Shown here in pieces: positions 9,457-18,795 of a stretch of DNA of 64,000 bases (its first letter is position 1; every line of letters begins with the position of its first letter). Source of the stretch: Pseudomonas farsensis (GTDB lineage Bacteria; Pseudomonadota; Gammaproteobacteria; Pseudomonadales; Pseudomonadaceae); assembly GCF_014268805.2 (NCBI RefSeq), contig NZ_JABWRF020000001.1, positions 682,001 through 746,000 on the forward strand, read 5' to 3'. The notes under the pieces were generated by a model, which was given only the letters and a program-made list of their open reading frames with translations, had not been told where the DNA came from and did not search any database. A program made the position numbers and the translations under genes.

Positions 9457-10422
9457 TCAATCCTTGGCTGGCGCCGCCTGTTCCACTTGCGCCCCAGGCT
9501 CCTGCATCCGCCGGAACCAGGTAGAAAGCAGCGCCCCGGAGATGTTGTGCCACACGCTGAACAGCGCGCTAGGCACTGCCGCCAGCGGCGAGAAGTGCGC
9601 CGCCGCCAATGCTGCCCCCAACCCCGAGTTTTGCATGCCCACCTCCAGTGCCAGCGACTTGCGCTGCGCCAGCGGCAGCTTGCAGAACTTGCCGGTGAGG
9701 TAGCCGAGCAAGTAGCCAAAACTGTTGTGCAGTATCACCACCGCCATGATCAGCAGACCGGACTCGGCAATCTTCGCCTGGCTGGCTGCCACCACGGCGC
9801 AGACGATCATCACGATACTCACCACCGACACCAGCGGCAGCACTTGCACCGCCGCCTGCACCCGCGCCCCCAACAGACGCTGGGCGAGTACGCCGAGCAC
9901 GATGGGCAGCATGACCAACTGCAGGATCGACCAGAACATGTCCATGAACGAAACCGGCAGCCAGGCCGAGGCGAGGAACCAGATCAGCGCGGGGGTCAGC
10001 AGCGGCGCCAGTAGCGTGGTCACCGCAGCGATGGCCACCGCCAGGGCCAGGTCGCCCTTGGACAGCCACACCATGACGTTGGAGGCCGTGCCGCTTGGGC
10101 AGCAGCCGACCAGAATCACGCCCACGGCAATTTCAGGCGGCAGGTGGAACAACTGGCACAACAGCCAGGCCATGCCTGGCATGATCACAAAATGCGCGAC
10201 CACCCCCAGCGCCACCCGCCACGGCTGGCGGGCGAGGGCGGCGAAGTCGTCGAGCTTGAGGGTCAGGCCCATGCCGAACATCACCAGCCCCAGCAGCGGC
10301 ACAATGGCCACCTTCAGGCCAATGAACCATTGCGGCATAAGGAAGGCCAGTACGGCGAACACCAGCACCCACAGGGCGAAAGTGTTGCCGACGAAGCGGC
10401 TCAGGGCGGCGAGGGCACGCAT
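9457..10422 (-). CDS. Bile acid:sodium symporter (BASS) family transporter
   Basis: The 321-residue membrane protein has about ten hydrophobic segments. It carries BASS hallmarks: GCCPSGTASNVMVWLSKGD (crossover and sodium-site motif near residues 105-120) and LEVGMQNSGLGAALA near 265 (second crossover helix). Bacterial members move organic anions such as pantoate, keto acids or bile acid-like compounds with sodium. The substrate here is unknown. The gene stands alone between repeat elements with an ATG start at 10422. Confidence 0.9.
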   Translation of the reverse strand: MRALAALSRFVGNTFALWVLVFAVLAFLMPQWFIGLKVAIVPLLGLVMFGMGLTLKLDDFAALARQPWRVALGVVAHFVIMPGMAWLLCQLFHLPPEIAVGVILVGCCPSGTASNVMVWLSKGDLALAVAIAAVTTLLAPLLTPALIWFLASAWLPVSFMDMFWSILQLVMLPIVLGVLAQRLLGARVQAAVQVLPLVSVVSIVMIVCAVVAASQAKIAESGLLIMAVVILHNSFGYLLGYLTGKFCKLPLAQRKSLALEVGMQNSGLGAALAAAHFSPLAAVPSALFSVWHNISGALLSTWFRRMQEPGAQVEQAAPAKD

Positions 10423-10479
10423 TGGGCAGGTCCTTTCAGGTTTTGTAGTGGATCAGGTGGTTAGCTGAGGTGGGAGCTT

Positions 10480-10740
10480 CCATGGTTTTGTACAAACCTG
10501 TTCCCGCCAGACATATCTCCTTGTGGCGATCTGCTTTGTGGCGAGCGGGCTTGTCCCGCGTTGGGCTGCGCAGCAGCCCCGGGGTTTTCAGGGCTGCTGC
10601 GCAGCCCAACGCGGGACAAGCCCGCTCGCTACGACTCTCTATCATTTCCCACAGGATTGGGTCCAACCAGCCATGTTGCGGTTGAGCACGGCCTGCGATG
10701 AGGCCGCCACAAGCGTGCACAAAACCATGGCATCTCCCAA
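10480..10740. repeat. Composite repeat unit around a 95-bp REP palindrome
   Basis: This 345-base gap between the BASS gene and rdgC contains no gene. It holds a near-perfect palindrome (10538-10632; arms GTGGCGAGCGGGCTTGTCCC) flanked by TTTTGTACAAACCTGTTCC on the left and GCCTGCGATGAGGCCGCC then GTGCACAAAACCATGG on the right. An inverted and closely similar copy of the whole unit lies at 43999-44305. Confidence 0.75.
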
Positions 10741-10767
10741 GCACCCGCCTTGGTAATCGTGGCGTGA

Positions 10768-11688
10768 TCAGACCCCTTGCGGAATATCCTCGCCACCCAG
10801 TGCCTCGAAAAGCGCCGGGAGGAATTCCTTGAAGGTCATCATCATCAGCAGGAAGCTGGCATCGAACTGCTGCGCCGCTTCGTCGCCGCCATCCTGCTCG
10901 GCCTGCTCTTGCAGCAGCTCCTCGAACTTCAAGCGCTTGATCACGGTTTTGTCGTCCAGCACGAACGACAGCTTGTCCTGCCAGGCCAGGGCCAGTTGCG
11001 TGACCACCTTGCCGGTGCTCAGGTGCAGTTGGATCTCTTCGCCGGTCAGGTCCTGACGCTTGCAGCGCACAATGCCGCCGTCTTCGGCGGTGTCGCGCAG
11101 CTCGCATTCATCGAGCACGAAGAAGTCGGCGGCAGGGGCCTGGGCCTTGACCCAGTCGGTCATGGTCGCAACAGGCGCAACTTTGACGGTGACCGGGCGC
11201 ACGGGTAGCGAGCCCATGACTTCACGCAGGGTCGACAGCAGGTCTTCGGCGCGCTTGGCGCTGGCCGAGTTGACCAGGATCAGGCCCTGGCGCGGGGCGA
11301 TGGCAGCGAAGATCATCGAGCGGCGGATGAACGCGCGCGGCAGGAAGGCCTGGATGATCTCGTCCTTGATCTGGTCGCGCTCCTTTTTATAGACCTTGCG
11401 CATTTGCTCGGCCTCAATCTCCTCGACCTTTTCCTTCACCGCATCGTTGACCACGCTGCTGGGCAGGATGCGCTCTTCTTTACGCGCCGCAATCAGCAGG
11501 AACTCGCCGCTGACGTGCACCAGGGGTGCGTCTTCGCCTTTGCCGAACGGGGCGACGAAACCGTAGGTGGTCAGTTCCTGGCTGGCGCAGGGGCGGGCCG
11601 GCTTGCTGGCCAGGGCGGTTTCCAGTGCTTCAGGCTCGAACGGGACATCCTGGGTCAGGCGGTAGGTCAGCAGGTTCTTGAACCACAT
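10768..11688 (-). CDS. rdgC: Recombination-associated protein RdgC
   Basis: The 306-residue protein starts [14 protein letters not shown] and matches RdgC over its whole length, including [20 protein letters not shown] and the C-terminal [20 protein letters not shown]. RdgC is a ring-shaped double-stranded DNA-binding dimer on the nucleoid that limits RecA-mediated recombination. Length is typical of the family. It is divergent from the tRNA-Val/tRNA-Asp unit, from which it is separated by about 200 bases. Confidence 0.96.
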   Translation of the reverse strand: MWFKNLLTYRLTQDVPFEPEALETALASKPARPCASQELTTYGFVAPFGKGEDAPLVHVSGEFLLIAARKEERILPSSVVNDAVKEKVEEIEAEQMRKVYKKERDQIKDEIIQAFLPRAFIRRSMIFAAIAPRQGLILVNSASAKRAEDLLSTLREVMGSLPVRPVTVKVAPVATMTDWVKAQAPAADFFVLDECELRDTAEDGGIVRCKRQDLTGEEIQLHLSTGKVVTQLALAWQDKLSFVLDDKTVIKRLKFEELLQEQAEQDGGDEAAQQFDASFLLMMMTFKEFLPALFEALGGEDIPQGV

Positions 11689-11842
11689 GGGGTGAATCTC
11701 TCCTTAATGCATAAGGCGGGCATTATTCTCCGAGCAGAGGTTCCAGGCCAACCCTGTCATTGGGCCAGTAGCTGCTATTAAGGAAGAAAAGGGGGTGGCG
11801 CTAGGTCTTTGAAAAATATTCAAAATAATTTCAAAAAAGTGC

Positions 11843-11871
11843 TTGCCAGGGTGGGGTGTCGTCCGTAGAAT
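11843..11871 (+). promoter_or_regulatory. Sigma-70 promoter of the tRNA-Val/tRNA-Asp operon
   Basis: TTGCCA and TAGAAT lie 17 bases apart, and the -10 element is 20 bases before the first base of tRNA-Val. A GC-rich stretch (TGCGCGCC) follows the -10, as expected for a stringently controlled discriminator. Confidence 0.7.
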
Positions 11872-11891
11872 GCGCGCCACACCGAGACGAA

Positions 11892-11967
11892 GGGTGATTA
11901 GCTCAGCCGGGAGAGCATCTGCCTTACAAGCAGAGGGTCGGCGGTTCGATCCCGTCATCACCCACCA
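11892..11967 (+). tRNA. tRNA-Val (anticodon TAC)
   Basis: The 76-base cloverleaf has acceptor arms GGGTGAT / ATCACCC, D-loop AGCTCAGCCGGGAGAGC, anticodon loop CTTACAA with anticodon TAC, T-arm GGTTCGATCCC, and an encoded CCA end. Confidence 0.97.
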
Positions 11968-11980
11968 CTCGATGTATAGC

Positions 11981-12057
11981 GCGGCGGTAGTTCAGTCGGT
12001 TAGAATACCGGCCTGTCACGCCGGGGGTCGCGGGTTCGAGTCCCGTCCGCCGCGCCA
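11981..12057 (+). tRNA. tRNA-Asp (anticodon GTC)
   Basis: The 77-base cloverleaf has acceptor arms GCGGCGG / CCGCCGC, anticodon loop CTGTCAC with anticodon GTC, T-arm GGTTCGAGTCCC, discriminator G, and an encoded CCA. It lies 13 bases after tRNA-Val, in the same transcript. Confidence 0.97.
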
Positions 12058-12100
12058 TATTATGCTTCAAGGCCCACTGAACACCTTGAAGCAACAGACA

Positions 12101-12125
12101 AAGCGACCCTAGGGTCGCTTTTTTT
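12101..12125 (+). terminator. Rho-independent terminator of the tRNA operon
   Basis: AAGCGACCCT / AGGGTCGCTT forms a perfect stem followed by a run of Ts, 44 bases after tRNA-Asp. A weaker hairpin (TGCTTCAA ... TTGAAGCA) at 12063-12093 precedes it. Confidence 0.93.
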
Positions 12126-12214
12126 GTGTCTGGCTTTTTGTCAGAATGCCCCCTGTCCGCCGCCCGTGGCCAGCAGGCCGAGCGCCGGGTCTTTCCGCAA
12201 GCAAGAGACCGACC

Positions 12215-13912
12215 ATGCAGGATGCCAGCTTCTCTACTCCCGCCGCACCGCTCCTGGGTATCGACCTGGGTACCACCAACAGCCTGATTGCCGTCTGGCA
12301 GCAAGGCGAAGCGCGCCTGATCGCCAACGCCTTGGGTGAAGTGCTGACCCCTTCGGTGGTCAGCGTCGATGACGACGGCAGCATTCTGGTCGGCCAGGCC
12401 GCCCGTGCCCGCCTGGCCACCCATCCTGAGCGCACTGTGGCTGCCTTCAAACGTTTCATGGGCAGCGACAAGCAGTACGTCCTCGGCGAACACCGTTTTT
12501 CCCCCGAAGAGCTGTCGGCGTTGGTGCTCGGTGCCCTGAAGCAGGACGCCGAGGCCTACCTCGGTTGCCCGGTCAGCGAGGCGGTCATCTCGGTGCCGGC
12601 CTATTTCAGCGACGAGCAGCGCAAGCGCACAGTGTTCGCGGCAGAACTTGCCGGGCTCAAGGTGCAGCGGCTGATCAACGAACCCACCGCCGCCGCCATG
12701 GCCTACGGCCTGCACGAGCAGAAGTGCGAGCGCACGCTGGTGTTCGACCTGGGCGGCGGCACTTTCGATGTGACCGTGCTGGAATACGCGCTGCCGCTGA
12801 TCGAAGTACATGCGTCCACCGGCGACAACTACCTGGGCGGTGAAGACTTCACCGAAGCGCTGCTGCAAGCCTGCATGCGCGATTGGGGCTTGAAGCCCGA
12901 AACCATGCAGCCCCAGGCGCTGGCCAGCCTGTCCGATGCGCTCGAGCAGTTCAAGCGCGAGCTGGGCGAGAGCGGTGCCACGCTGCGCTGGAGCGGCGAT
13001 GGCGAGCCCCGCGAATGGCCGGTGGACGAGCTCAAGTTGCAGTCGATCTGGGCGCCGTTGCTGGCGCGGGTCCGCGCCCCCATCGAACAGGCCCTGCGCG
13101 ATGCGCGGCTGAGCCCGCGCGAGCTGGACAGCCTGGTGCTGGTGGGCGGCGCAACACGCATGCCGCAGGTGCAGCAACTGGTGGCCAAGCTGTTTGGTCG
13201 CCTGCCATACCGTCACCTCGACCCAGACACCATCGTCGCCCTCGGCGCCGCCAGCCAGGCAGCCTGCAAGGCGCGCGACGCCGCCATCGACGAGCTGATC
13301 CTGACCGATGTGTGCCCTTACACCTTGGGTATCGCCTCGTCCCGTGGCAGCGATGTCACCGGCGCTTTCTCGCCGATCATCGAGCGCAACACCATCATCC
13401 CGACCTCCAAGGTGCAGCGTTTCTACAGCACCCATGCCGAGCAGAAAGAAGTGCGCATCGCCGTTTACCAGGGCGAGCGCCCGTGGGTACGCGACAACAT
13501 TCTGGTGGACAGCTTCGATGTGCCGTTGCGCCCGACCGGTGAGATCCAGTCGCTGGATGTGCGCTTCAGCTACGACATCAACGGCCTGCTGGAAGTGGAC
13601 GTGACCTTCATTGAAAGTGGCCAGAAACACAGCCACAGCATTGACCGCAGCCCCACAGGGCTGGACGCCGATGCGCGCCAGGCCAGTGAACAGCGGCTGG
13701 CCAAGCTGAAGATCCACCCGCGCGACACCTTGCCCAACCGCACCCTGCTGGCGCGTCTTGAGCGCGCCTGGATGCAGAGCCTGGGTGATGAGCGCGAGTT
13801 GATCAGCAGCTGGCTGGACGCCTTCAATCAGGTGCTGGCAGGCCAGCAGGCCACTGATATCAACCGCGAGCGCCAGGCCTTGAGCCGGGCGCTCGACGAC
13901 CTGCGTTACTGA
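12215..13912 (+). CDS. hscC: Hsp70-family chaperone HscC
   Basis: The 565-residue Hsp70 protein is shorter than DnaK (about 640) because of a reduced C-terminal lid, as in HscC. ATPase motifs are present: phosphate-1 GIDLGTTNSLIAVW near residue 14, phosphate-2 FDLGGGTFDVTVLE near 180, and LVLVGGATRMPQVQ near 310. The substrate-binding beta domain follows (LTDVCPYTLGIASS). ATG 12215 gives the family N-terminus. HscC works with dedicated membrane J-proteins rather than DnaJ; the convergent gene on the other strand encodes just such a protein, overlapping by seven bases at the 3' ends. Confidence 0.94.
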   Translation: MQDASFSTPAAPLLGIDLGTTNSLIAVWQQGEARLIANALGEVLTPSVVSVDDDGSILVGQAARARLATHPERTVAAFKRFMGSDKQYVLGEHRFSPEELSALVLGALKQDAEAYLGCPVSEAVISVPAYFSDEQRKRTVFAAELAGLKVQRLINEPTAAAMAYGLHEQKCERTLVFDLGGGTFDVTVLEYALPLIEVHASTGDNYLGGEDFTEALLQACMRDWGLKPETMQPQALASLSDALEQFKRELGESGATLRWSGDGEPREWPVDELKLQSIWAPLLARVRAPIEQALRDARLSPRELDSLVLVGGATRMPQVQQLVAKLFGRLPYRHLDPDTIVALGAASQAACKARDAAIDELILTDVCPYTLGIASSRGSDVTGAFSPIIERNTIIPTSKVQRFYSTHAEQKEVRIAVYQGERPWVRDNILVDSFDVPLRPTGEIQSLDVRFSYDINGLLEVDVTFIESGQKHSHSIDRSPTGLDADARQASEQRLAKLKIHPRDTLPNRTLLARLERAWMQSLGDERELISSWLDAFNQVLAGQQATDINRERQALSRALDDLRY

Positions 13913-16551
13913 CCGTTGATGCGGCGCAAGGTGGCCTGCAGGCCGCCTTGCAACGGGTCGGCAACACCCGGCGGCGGGCCGTAGCGGTTCGGCAGCTTGT
14001 CGCCGGGGGCCACCAGCAGCAACAGCGGCAGGAACGGCACAACACGGCTCAGCGCCAGCAGCAACAGCAGCGACGGCACCCCGCGGCCCAGGTCGCGCAG
14101 GCGGCGCAGTGTGCCGCTGACCATTGCCAGCACCAGCACCACGGACATGGTCGCCATCATCCACGGTGACTGCAGCATCAACACGCCACTCAACACCACC
14201 GCCAGCAGGTGCAGGCTGTAGCCTGTGCGGTTCAGCCGGCTCTTGAGCTTCCAGAATGCCCAAGGTGCAGGTTGCGGCTGTAGCGGGTCGTTGTTGAGCA
14301 TGCGCTCGCCCCAGGACAGCACGGCCATGGCCGCGCAGCGCAGCCCTGGGTCCTGGTTCGGGTCGTCCTTGACCTTTTGCAGTGCACGCAAGGCGCGGGT
14401 GCTGGGCAGGGTGCACTGCACCAGCAAGTGTTCCAGGGCATCTGTCAGCCCGTCGACCTGCGTCTTGTCCAGGCTGTACTCACGCAGCGCCGCGGCCGGT
14501 GGGGTGCGCAGCTTGCCGTTGACCAGGTCGCGCCGCCAAGGGTCGAACCAGGCGCCATGCAGATCGACCGCTTCAAGGCGATTGCGCAGGCGCGTGCGCC
14601 GCTCTTCGTCCAGCGAGCGGTCGTGGTACAGCGCTGCGCACAGCAGCAGGTAACCCAGCGCATTGTCTTCGAGCAGGCGGCCGTCGTCATTGTCCAGGCA
14701 GTCGGCCAGCAGCTCGGCCTGTGGCAGGCGCTCGCTTTCCAAGGCGCGCTGCAGGGTCGACAGGCGGGTGGCAAGGGTGGCCTGTGCGGCATCGCTGCGG
14801 TCCAGGCTGCCGAGCAATCCGCCGCCCTGATGGTTCAGCAACAGGTTGTGGGTGGCCGCAAACTGATGCTCCGGCGTGTACTGCAACTGGCCCGGCAGGG
14901 CTGGGTCGATCATGGCCAGCCAGCGGGTCGGCTGGTCGAGGGTGGCGAGCATGAACAACTGCTGGCGGTGCCATTGCCACAGCGCGTCGCCTTCAGGCAT
15001 CGGCGGCAGGGTCACGCCATCTTCGGCCATTTGGCCCTGCAACTTCATGGCAAATGGCACGGTGAACATGCGCGGCATGTCGAAGTGGCGGTTGAGCTCG
15101 TACACCGCCTGGGCCGAATACTGGCGCATGCGCCGCAGCCATTCGCGGCACGCCGAGCGTACGGAATCTTCAAGCAGGCCGTCAGGCATTTCGGCACCCG
15201 GCTGGGTGTCCCGGCAATACTCTGCCAGCGCCAGGGCAACGGGATTGTGCTCAAGCCAGTGCAGTTGTTGCGCGGCCTGGCGCTGGAAGCCTTCGATGAT
15301 CAAACCGTCCAGCGGGTCGTCGCTTGGGCGCTGTTCGAGTATCAGGCGCAGCAAGCCGCTTTCGCCGCGCTGCAGGGCCCAGGCCTGCCAGTACAGGCGG
15401 TGCAGTTCGCTGTCGTCCTGGATTTGCAGCAGCCAGGCCAGCAGCGGCAGTTCGTCGTCGCCGTCCAGCCGCCAGTCGATGAAGGTCGCGGCGATGCCAC
15501 CCAACTGCCGGTGCGAAGCCTCCGCCCAGCGCGACAGGGTTTGCGGCGTCTGCCCGGGGCTGCCCCAGAGGTGCGCAGCGTCGTCAAGCTCTGCTGGCCA
15601 GCTGTCCGGGTTGCTCAGGCGGTCGAACGCCTGAATTAGCAATGGCAGGCGCTGCGGCTGATGATGCGCGCACAGCTCCAGCAGCCAGCGCTCGGCTTGC
15701 GGGTGTTGGTACTCTCGATACAGGCGCAGCCAGCATTCCAGCGCTTGCTCTTCGGCGCCCAAGGCATTGGCCTGGGTGGCAAGCATGTAGAGCAGGTCGG
15801 CGTTGTCTTCGCCTTGCTCCTGGCGCGCCTGCAGTTGCGCATAGAACGTCTGGTTGGGAATCGCGGCATGGCAGAACTGCTCGGTCAGCCGCTGGATGAG
15901 CACTGGGTCGTCCGGGATCGCCAGGCAGGTATGCGTGCTGACGAAATCGGCGTACTCGAACAACGGGCGCTGCTGGTAGGTGTATTCGAGGCTTCGGAAA
16001 TACCACAGGGTTTCCATTTGCGCCGCGGGTGGCCAGTCGCGCATCAACCCGGTGTCGAACGGGTCGGGCTGTTCGAAGCGGTTGAGCAGAGCTTCGATCT
16101 GCTGCGGGTTGTCCAGGCGCAGCAACTGGTCCGCCCAGGCCATGCGCTTGGCCAGCAGGTTGACGCAGTTGTGCGACAGGGGGCCGGAGTCGTACAAGGC
16201 ATGCAACAGGGGCTTGCTGATGTCGTCCAGCTCGTTGAGCGGCAGCTCGTCCAGCTCGGCGATGTAGGCCTGCCACACCGGTGGGTCGAAACGCAGGCTC
16301 GGTTCTTCGAGGATCGTATAGAAGCGCTGCAGCGCCGGGTGGGGCGGCGGCGGCTCGTGGTGGGTTTCAGGATCCGGGTCGAGATCGTCTTCGCGGGCCA
16401 GGCGCAGGGCTTGCTCGTAGGCTTCGCGCAGGGCCTGGAAGCCCTCCGGGTCGGTTTCCGGGTGGTGCGCCGGCAGCCGGCCACGGTAGGCCAGGCGGAT
16501 GGCATCGAGGTCCTGGGTTGGCTCGATGCCCAGACGAATCCAGCAACTCAT
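13906..16551 (-). CDS. Membrane-anchored J-domain protein (DjlB/DjlC-like HscC partner)
   Basis: The 881-residue protein has an N-terminal J-like domain (residues 1-45: MSCWIRLGIEPTQDLDAIRL then YRGRLPAHHPETDPEGFQAL), a long soluble helical region, and a hydrophobic C-terminus (about residues 790-850) with two or three predicted membrane segments. This matches the tail-anchored J-proteins that stimulate HscC in E. coli. The invariant HPD tripeptide is HPE here, so its ATPase stimulation cannot be assumed. The ATG at 16551 overlaps the stop of the upstream DUF1266 gene (ATGA), so the two are translationally coupled. It is convergent with hscC. Confidence 0.82.
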   Translation of the reverse strand: MSCWIRLGIEPTQDLDAIRLAYRGRLPAHHPETDPEGFQALREAYEQALRLAREDDLDPDPETHHEPPPPHPALQRFYTILEEPSLRFDPPVWQAYIAELDELPLNELDDISKPLLHALYDSGPLSHNCVNLLAKRMAWADQLLRLDNPQQIEALLNRFEQPDPFDTGLMRDWPPAAQMETLWYFRSLEYTYQQRPLFEYADFVSTHTCLAIPDDPVLIQRLTEQFCHAAIPNQTFYAQLQARQEQGEDNADLLYMLATQANALGAEEQALECWLRLYREYQHPQAERWLLELCAHHQPQRLPLLIQAFDRLSNPDSWPAELDDAAHLWGSPGQTPQTLSRWAEASHRQLGGIAATFIDWRLDGDDELPLLAWLLQIQDDSELHRLYWQAWALQRGESGLLRLILEQRPSDDPLDGLIIEGFQRQAAQQLHWLEHNPVALALAEYCRDTQPGAEMPDGLLEDSVRSACREWLRRMRQYSAQAVYELNRHFDMPRMFTVPFAMKLQGQMAEDGVTLPPMPEGDALWQWHRQQLFMLATLDQPTRWLAMIDPALPGQLQYTPEHQFAATHNLLLNHQGGGLLGSLDRSDAAQATLATRLSTLQRALESERLPQAELLADCLDNDDGRLLEDNALGYLLLCAALYHDRSLDEERRTRLRNRLEAVDLHGAWFDPWRRDLVNGKLRTPPAAALREYSLDKTQVDGLTDALEHLLVQCTLPSTRALRALQKVKDDPNQDPGLRCAAMAVLSWGERMLNNDPLQPQPAPWAFWKLKSRLNRTGYSLHLLAVVLSGVLMLQSPWMMATMSVVLVLAMVSGTLRRLRDLGRGVPSLLLLLALSRVVPFLPLLLLVAPGDKLPNRYGPPPGVADPLQGGLQATLRRINGQ

Positions 16552-17240
16552 GACCAGCAGTCCTCTTCCAGGGTGTCGGGGCGGGGTGGCTCGGGTATGT
16601 CCAGATCCCACGGCAGGCTGGCAAACAGGTCAAGCGCGCCCATGCGCAGGTTGAGCTGGATGCAGCGGTTCCAGTGCTCGTTGCCTTGGCGTTCGAGGTT
16701 GGCGGCCAGGGTGTCGTCGCTGGAGTCGCCGACGTTCCACAGCGCCTTGCCGAACAGGTAGCCGGCCTGGTAGCTGCGCCAGCGGTTGTAGTAGTGGCGC
16801 GCGCGCAGGGCCAAGCGGTAGTGCAGGTAGAGGCTTTCGTCCAGGGTCACGAAACCCTTCTTGACCCCGGCGCGCAGCAAAAAGCCCATGCGCCCCAGGT
16901 CCCAGGCACGGGTGCCGCCCGGCCCGCAGTCGGGGTAGGTGCGCGCGGCATACTCGTGAAGGATGCGCTGGCGCGGGGTAAGGGTATCGAGCAGTGCCTG
17001 CCACTGGCTGGGCAGGCAGCGTTGGTATTGCCAGTAGGCGCCGCTGAGTTCGGTGGCGTGGCCGGTGTCGGCCATGCCCAGCATGTCGAGCAACTGCGCG
17101 CGGTTGGCGATGCCCCACCAGCGTTCAAGGTCGGTCTCGTCCTTGCCTTCGTAGTATTGCGGGGCGGTATAGCTGGCGCCGTTGAGCGCGGCCATGGGTG
17201 CTGAAAGCGCGTGCAGCCAGTTCTGCGCGGAGTCTTCCAT
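16548..17240 (-). CDS. DUF1266 protein (YbeR/YbeU-like)
   Basis: The 230-residue protein resembles the DUF1266 family. Conserved features are WWGIANRAQLLDMLGMAD, the aromatic-rich central part, and AWDLGRMGFLLRAGVKKGF near residue 120 followed by HYRLALRARHYYNRW. In E. coli relatives (ybeR, ybeU) lie in the hscC/djlB/djlC neighbourhood, and the same grouping here, with an ATGA overlap to the J-protein gene, argues for a shared role. No signal peptide or membrane segment is seen. The biochemical function is unknown. Confidence 0.75.
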   Translation of the reverse strand: MEDSAQNWLHALSAPMAALNGASYTAPQYYEGKDETDLERWWGIANRAQLLDMLGMADTGHATELSGAYWQYQRCLPSQWQALLDTLTPRQRILHEYAARTYPDCGPGGTRAWDLGRMGFLLRAGVKKGFVTLDESLYLHYRLALRARHYYNRWRSYQAGYLFGKALWNVGDSSDDTLAANLERQGNEHWNRCIQLNLRMGALDLFASLPWDLDIPEPPRPDTLEEDCWS

Positions 17241-17361
17241 GAACAGGGTCCTTGAGGCGCGGGAAATGGCGCGGATTGTAAAGCAATGGCCGGGGCAAGA
17301 TAAATGTCGGGTGCGGGGTTTGCGGGGTGGCGCACGCCTTTACCGGCCTCGCTTTTGATTG

Positions 17362-17477
17362 TGTAGGAGCGGCCTTGTGTCGCGAATGGGGTGCGAAGCG
17401 CACCCAGCATTTGCGCACCATCCTGATATCGCAGGGGCTGCTACGCAGCCCTTTCGCGACACGAGGCCGCTCCTACA
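17362..17477. repeat. Paired inverted REP element
   Basis: TGTAGGAGCGGCCTTGTGTC and its inverse bound a 116-base unit between the DUF1266 and aminopeptidase genes. It belongs to the same family as the elements at 2823 and 22766. Confidence 0.85.
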
Positions 17478-17518
17478 GAAAACCGCGCTCAGCTGCGACT
17501 GCGGGATCACTCGGCAGT

Positions 17519-18301
17519 TCAGCCCAACCTTGCCCGTTCTTCGGCGCGCAAGGTCAATACTTCGCACCCGCTCTCGGTCACCGCCACCGTATGCTCCCAC
17601 TGCGCCGACAGGCAATGGTCGCGGGTGATCACCGTCCAGCCGTCGCGCAGGGTGCGGGTGCCGCGCCCGCCCTGGTTGATCATCGGCTCGATGGTAAACA
17701 CCATCCCCGGCTGCAAGGTAAGGCCCAACCCACGCTGGCCGTAGTGCAGCACTTCGGGCGCTTCGTGCATCTGCTGGCCGATGCCATGCCCGCAGTACTC
17801 ACGCACCACGCTGTAGCCTGCGGCCTCGGCATGGGCCTGGATGGCGTGGCCGATATCGCCCAGAGTCGCCCCGGGGCGCACCTGGGCGATACCCTTGAAC
17901 AGCGCCTCATAGGTGGTGTCGACCAGCCGCCGAGCGTCTTCGCTGATAGCGCCGATGCAGTACATCTTCGATGAGTCTGCAATGTAGCCGCCTTGCTCCA
18001 GGGTGATGTCGACGTTGACGATCGAGCCTTCGGCGAGCACCTCGTCAACCTTTGGCATGCCGTGGCAGACCACGTGGTCGACCGAGGTATTCAGCGCATA
18101 GGGAAAGCCGTACTGGCCCTTGCTCGCCGGGCGTGCCTTGAGCTGCTCGACGATGAACGCTTCGGCGCGGTCATTGATCTGCAGGGTGGTCACGCCTGGG
18201 CCGATGAACCCGTCCAGGTGCTCGAACACCTGCGCCAGCAACTGCCCGGCACGGCGCATCAGGGCCAGTTGCGCGGCGTCCTTGAGAATGACCTGGCTCA
18301 T
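17519..18301 (-). CDS. map: Type I methionine aminopeptidase (paralogue)
   Basis: The 260-residue protein is a complete type I methionine aminopeptidase. All five metal ligands can be placed: Asp in NVDIT, Asp in IADSS, His in GHGIG, Glu in TIEPMI, and Glu in WEHT. It removes N-terminal Met from nascent proteins. It is not in the usual rpsB-adjacent housekeeping position. Its ATG overlaps the stop of a ParD-like antitoxin gene (ATGA at 18298-18301), so the pair is translationally coupled in toxin-antitoxin style. Whether the enzyme acts as a toxin is untested. Confidence 0.92.
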   Translation of the reverse strand: MSQVILKDAAQLALMRRAGQLLAQVFEHLDGFIGPGVTTLQINDRAEAFIVEQLKARPASKGQYGFPYALNTSVDHVVCHGMPKVDEVLAEGSIVNVDITLEQGGYIADSSKMYCIGAISEDARRLVDTTYEALFKGIAQVRPGATLGDIGHAIQAHAEAAGYSVVREYCGHGIGQQMHEAPEVLHYGQRGLGLTLQPGMVFTIEPMINQGGRGTRTLRDGWTVITRDHCLSAQWEHTVAVTESGCEVLTLRAEERARLG

Positions 18302-18501
18302 TGCAGCAGTTCCTTGAGGTTGGCTTGCTCCTGGCGCAGCAACTGGCGCAGCAGGTCCTGGTAGGTGGCTTGCGGGTGCAGCTCGGCGAGCATGCCGAGG
18401 CGAATCCAGTGCTCGGCCTGGGCGTTGATCGAGCGCGACAGGGCAGCGCTGGCCACGCGCAGGTCTTCGTGGAGGGTGTCGCAGATCTTGACGATGCCCA
18501 T
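18298..18501 (-). CDS. ParD-like antitoxin
   Basis: The 67-residue protein begins MGIVKICDTLHEDLRVASAA and is of the ParD-like antitoxin type: short, with a ribbon-helix-helix-like N-terminus and a helical charged C-terminus (LLRQEQANLKELLQ). The conserved MGIVKI start at 18501 is preferred over the longer open frame to 18567. The stop overlaps the start of the methionine aminopeptidase gene. There is no ParE or other classical toxin next to it, and the coupled aminopeptidase occupies that position. Confidence 0.78.
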   Translation of the reverse strand: MGIVKICDTLHEDLRVASAALSRSINAQAEHWIRLGMLAELHPQATYQDLLRQLLRQEQANLKELLQ

Positions 18502-18579
18502 GGCGGGTTGTACCTGTATATGAAACGTATACGGATCATATCCTCTTGTGCATGTGCTGTGCCACACCCCGGTGCGGGC

Positions 18580-18745
18580 GTGTGCAGTTTTGGGGCCGCT
18601 GCGCGCCCCATCGCAGGCTGTTGCCAGCTCGCACAGGGGCTGGGCAATGCCTCAATATTGCGACTGTGCGCGGTCTCTGTGGGAGCTGGCGACAGCCTGC
18701 GATGAGGCCAGCACAGGCTTGCGCAGAACCATGGAATCTCCCACA
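18580..18745. repeat. Inverted REP-type repeat (GGCCTCATCGCAGGCT family)
   Basis: CCCATCGCAGGCTGTTGCCA at the left and TGGCGACAGCCTGCGATGAG at the right form inverted arms around a 60-base centre. The right flank CAGAACCATGGAATCTCCCA matches flanks of copies at 10720 and 44190. Confidence 0.75.
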
Positions 18746-18795
18746 GAGTCAGCCCCTCTGGGCTGGCCCGGCTTTTGCTGTGACTCCTGCATCCA

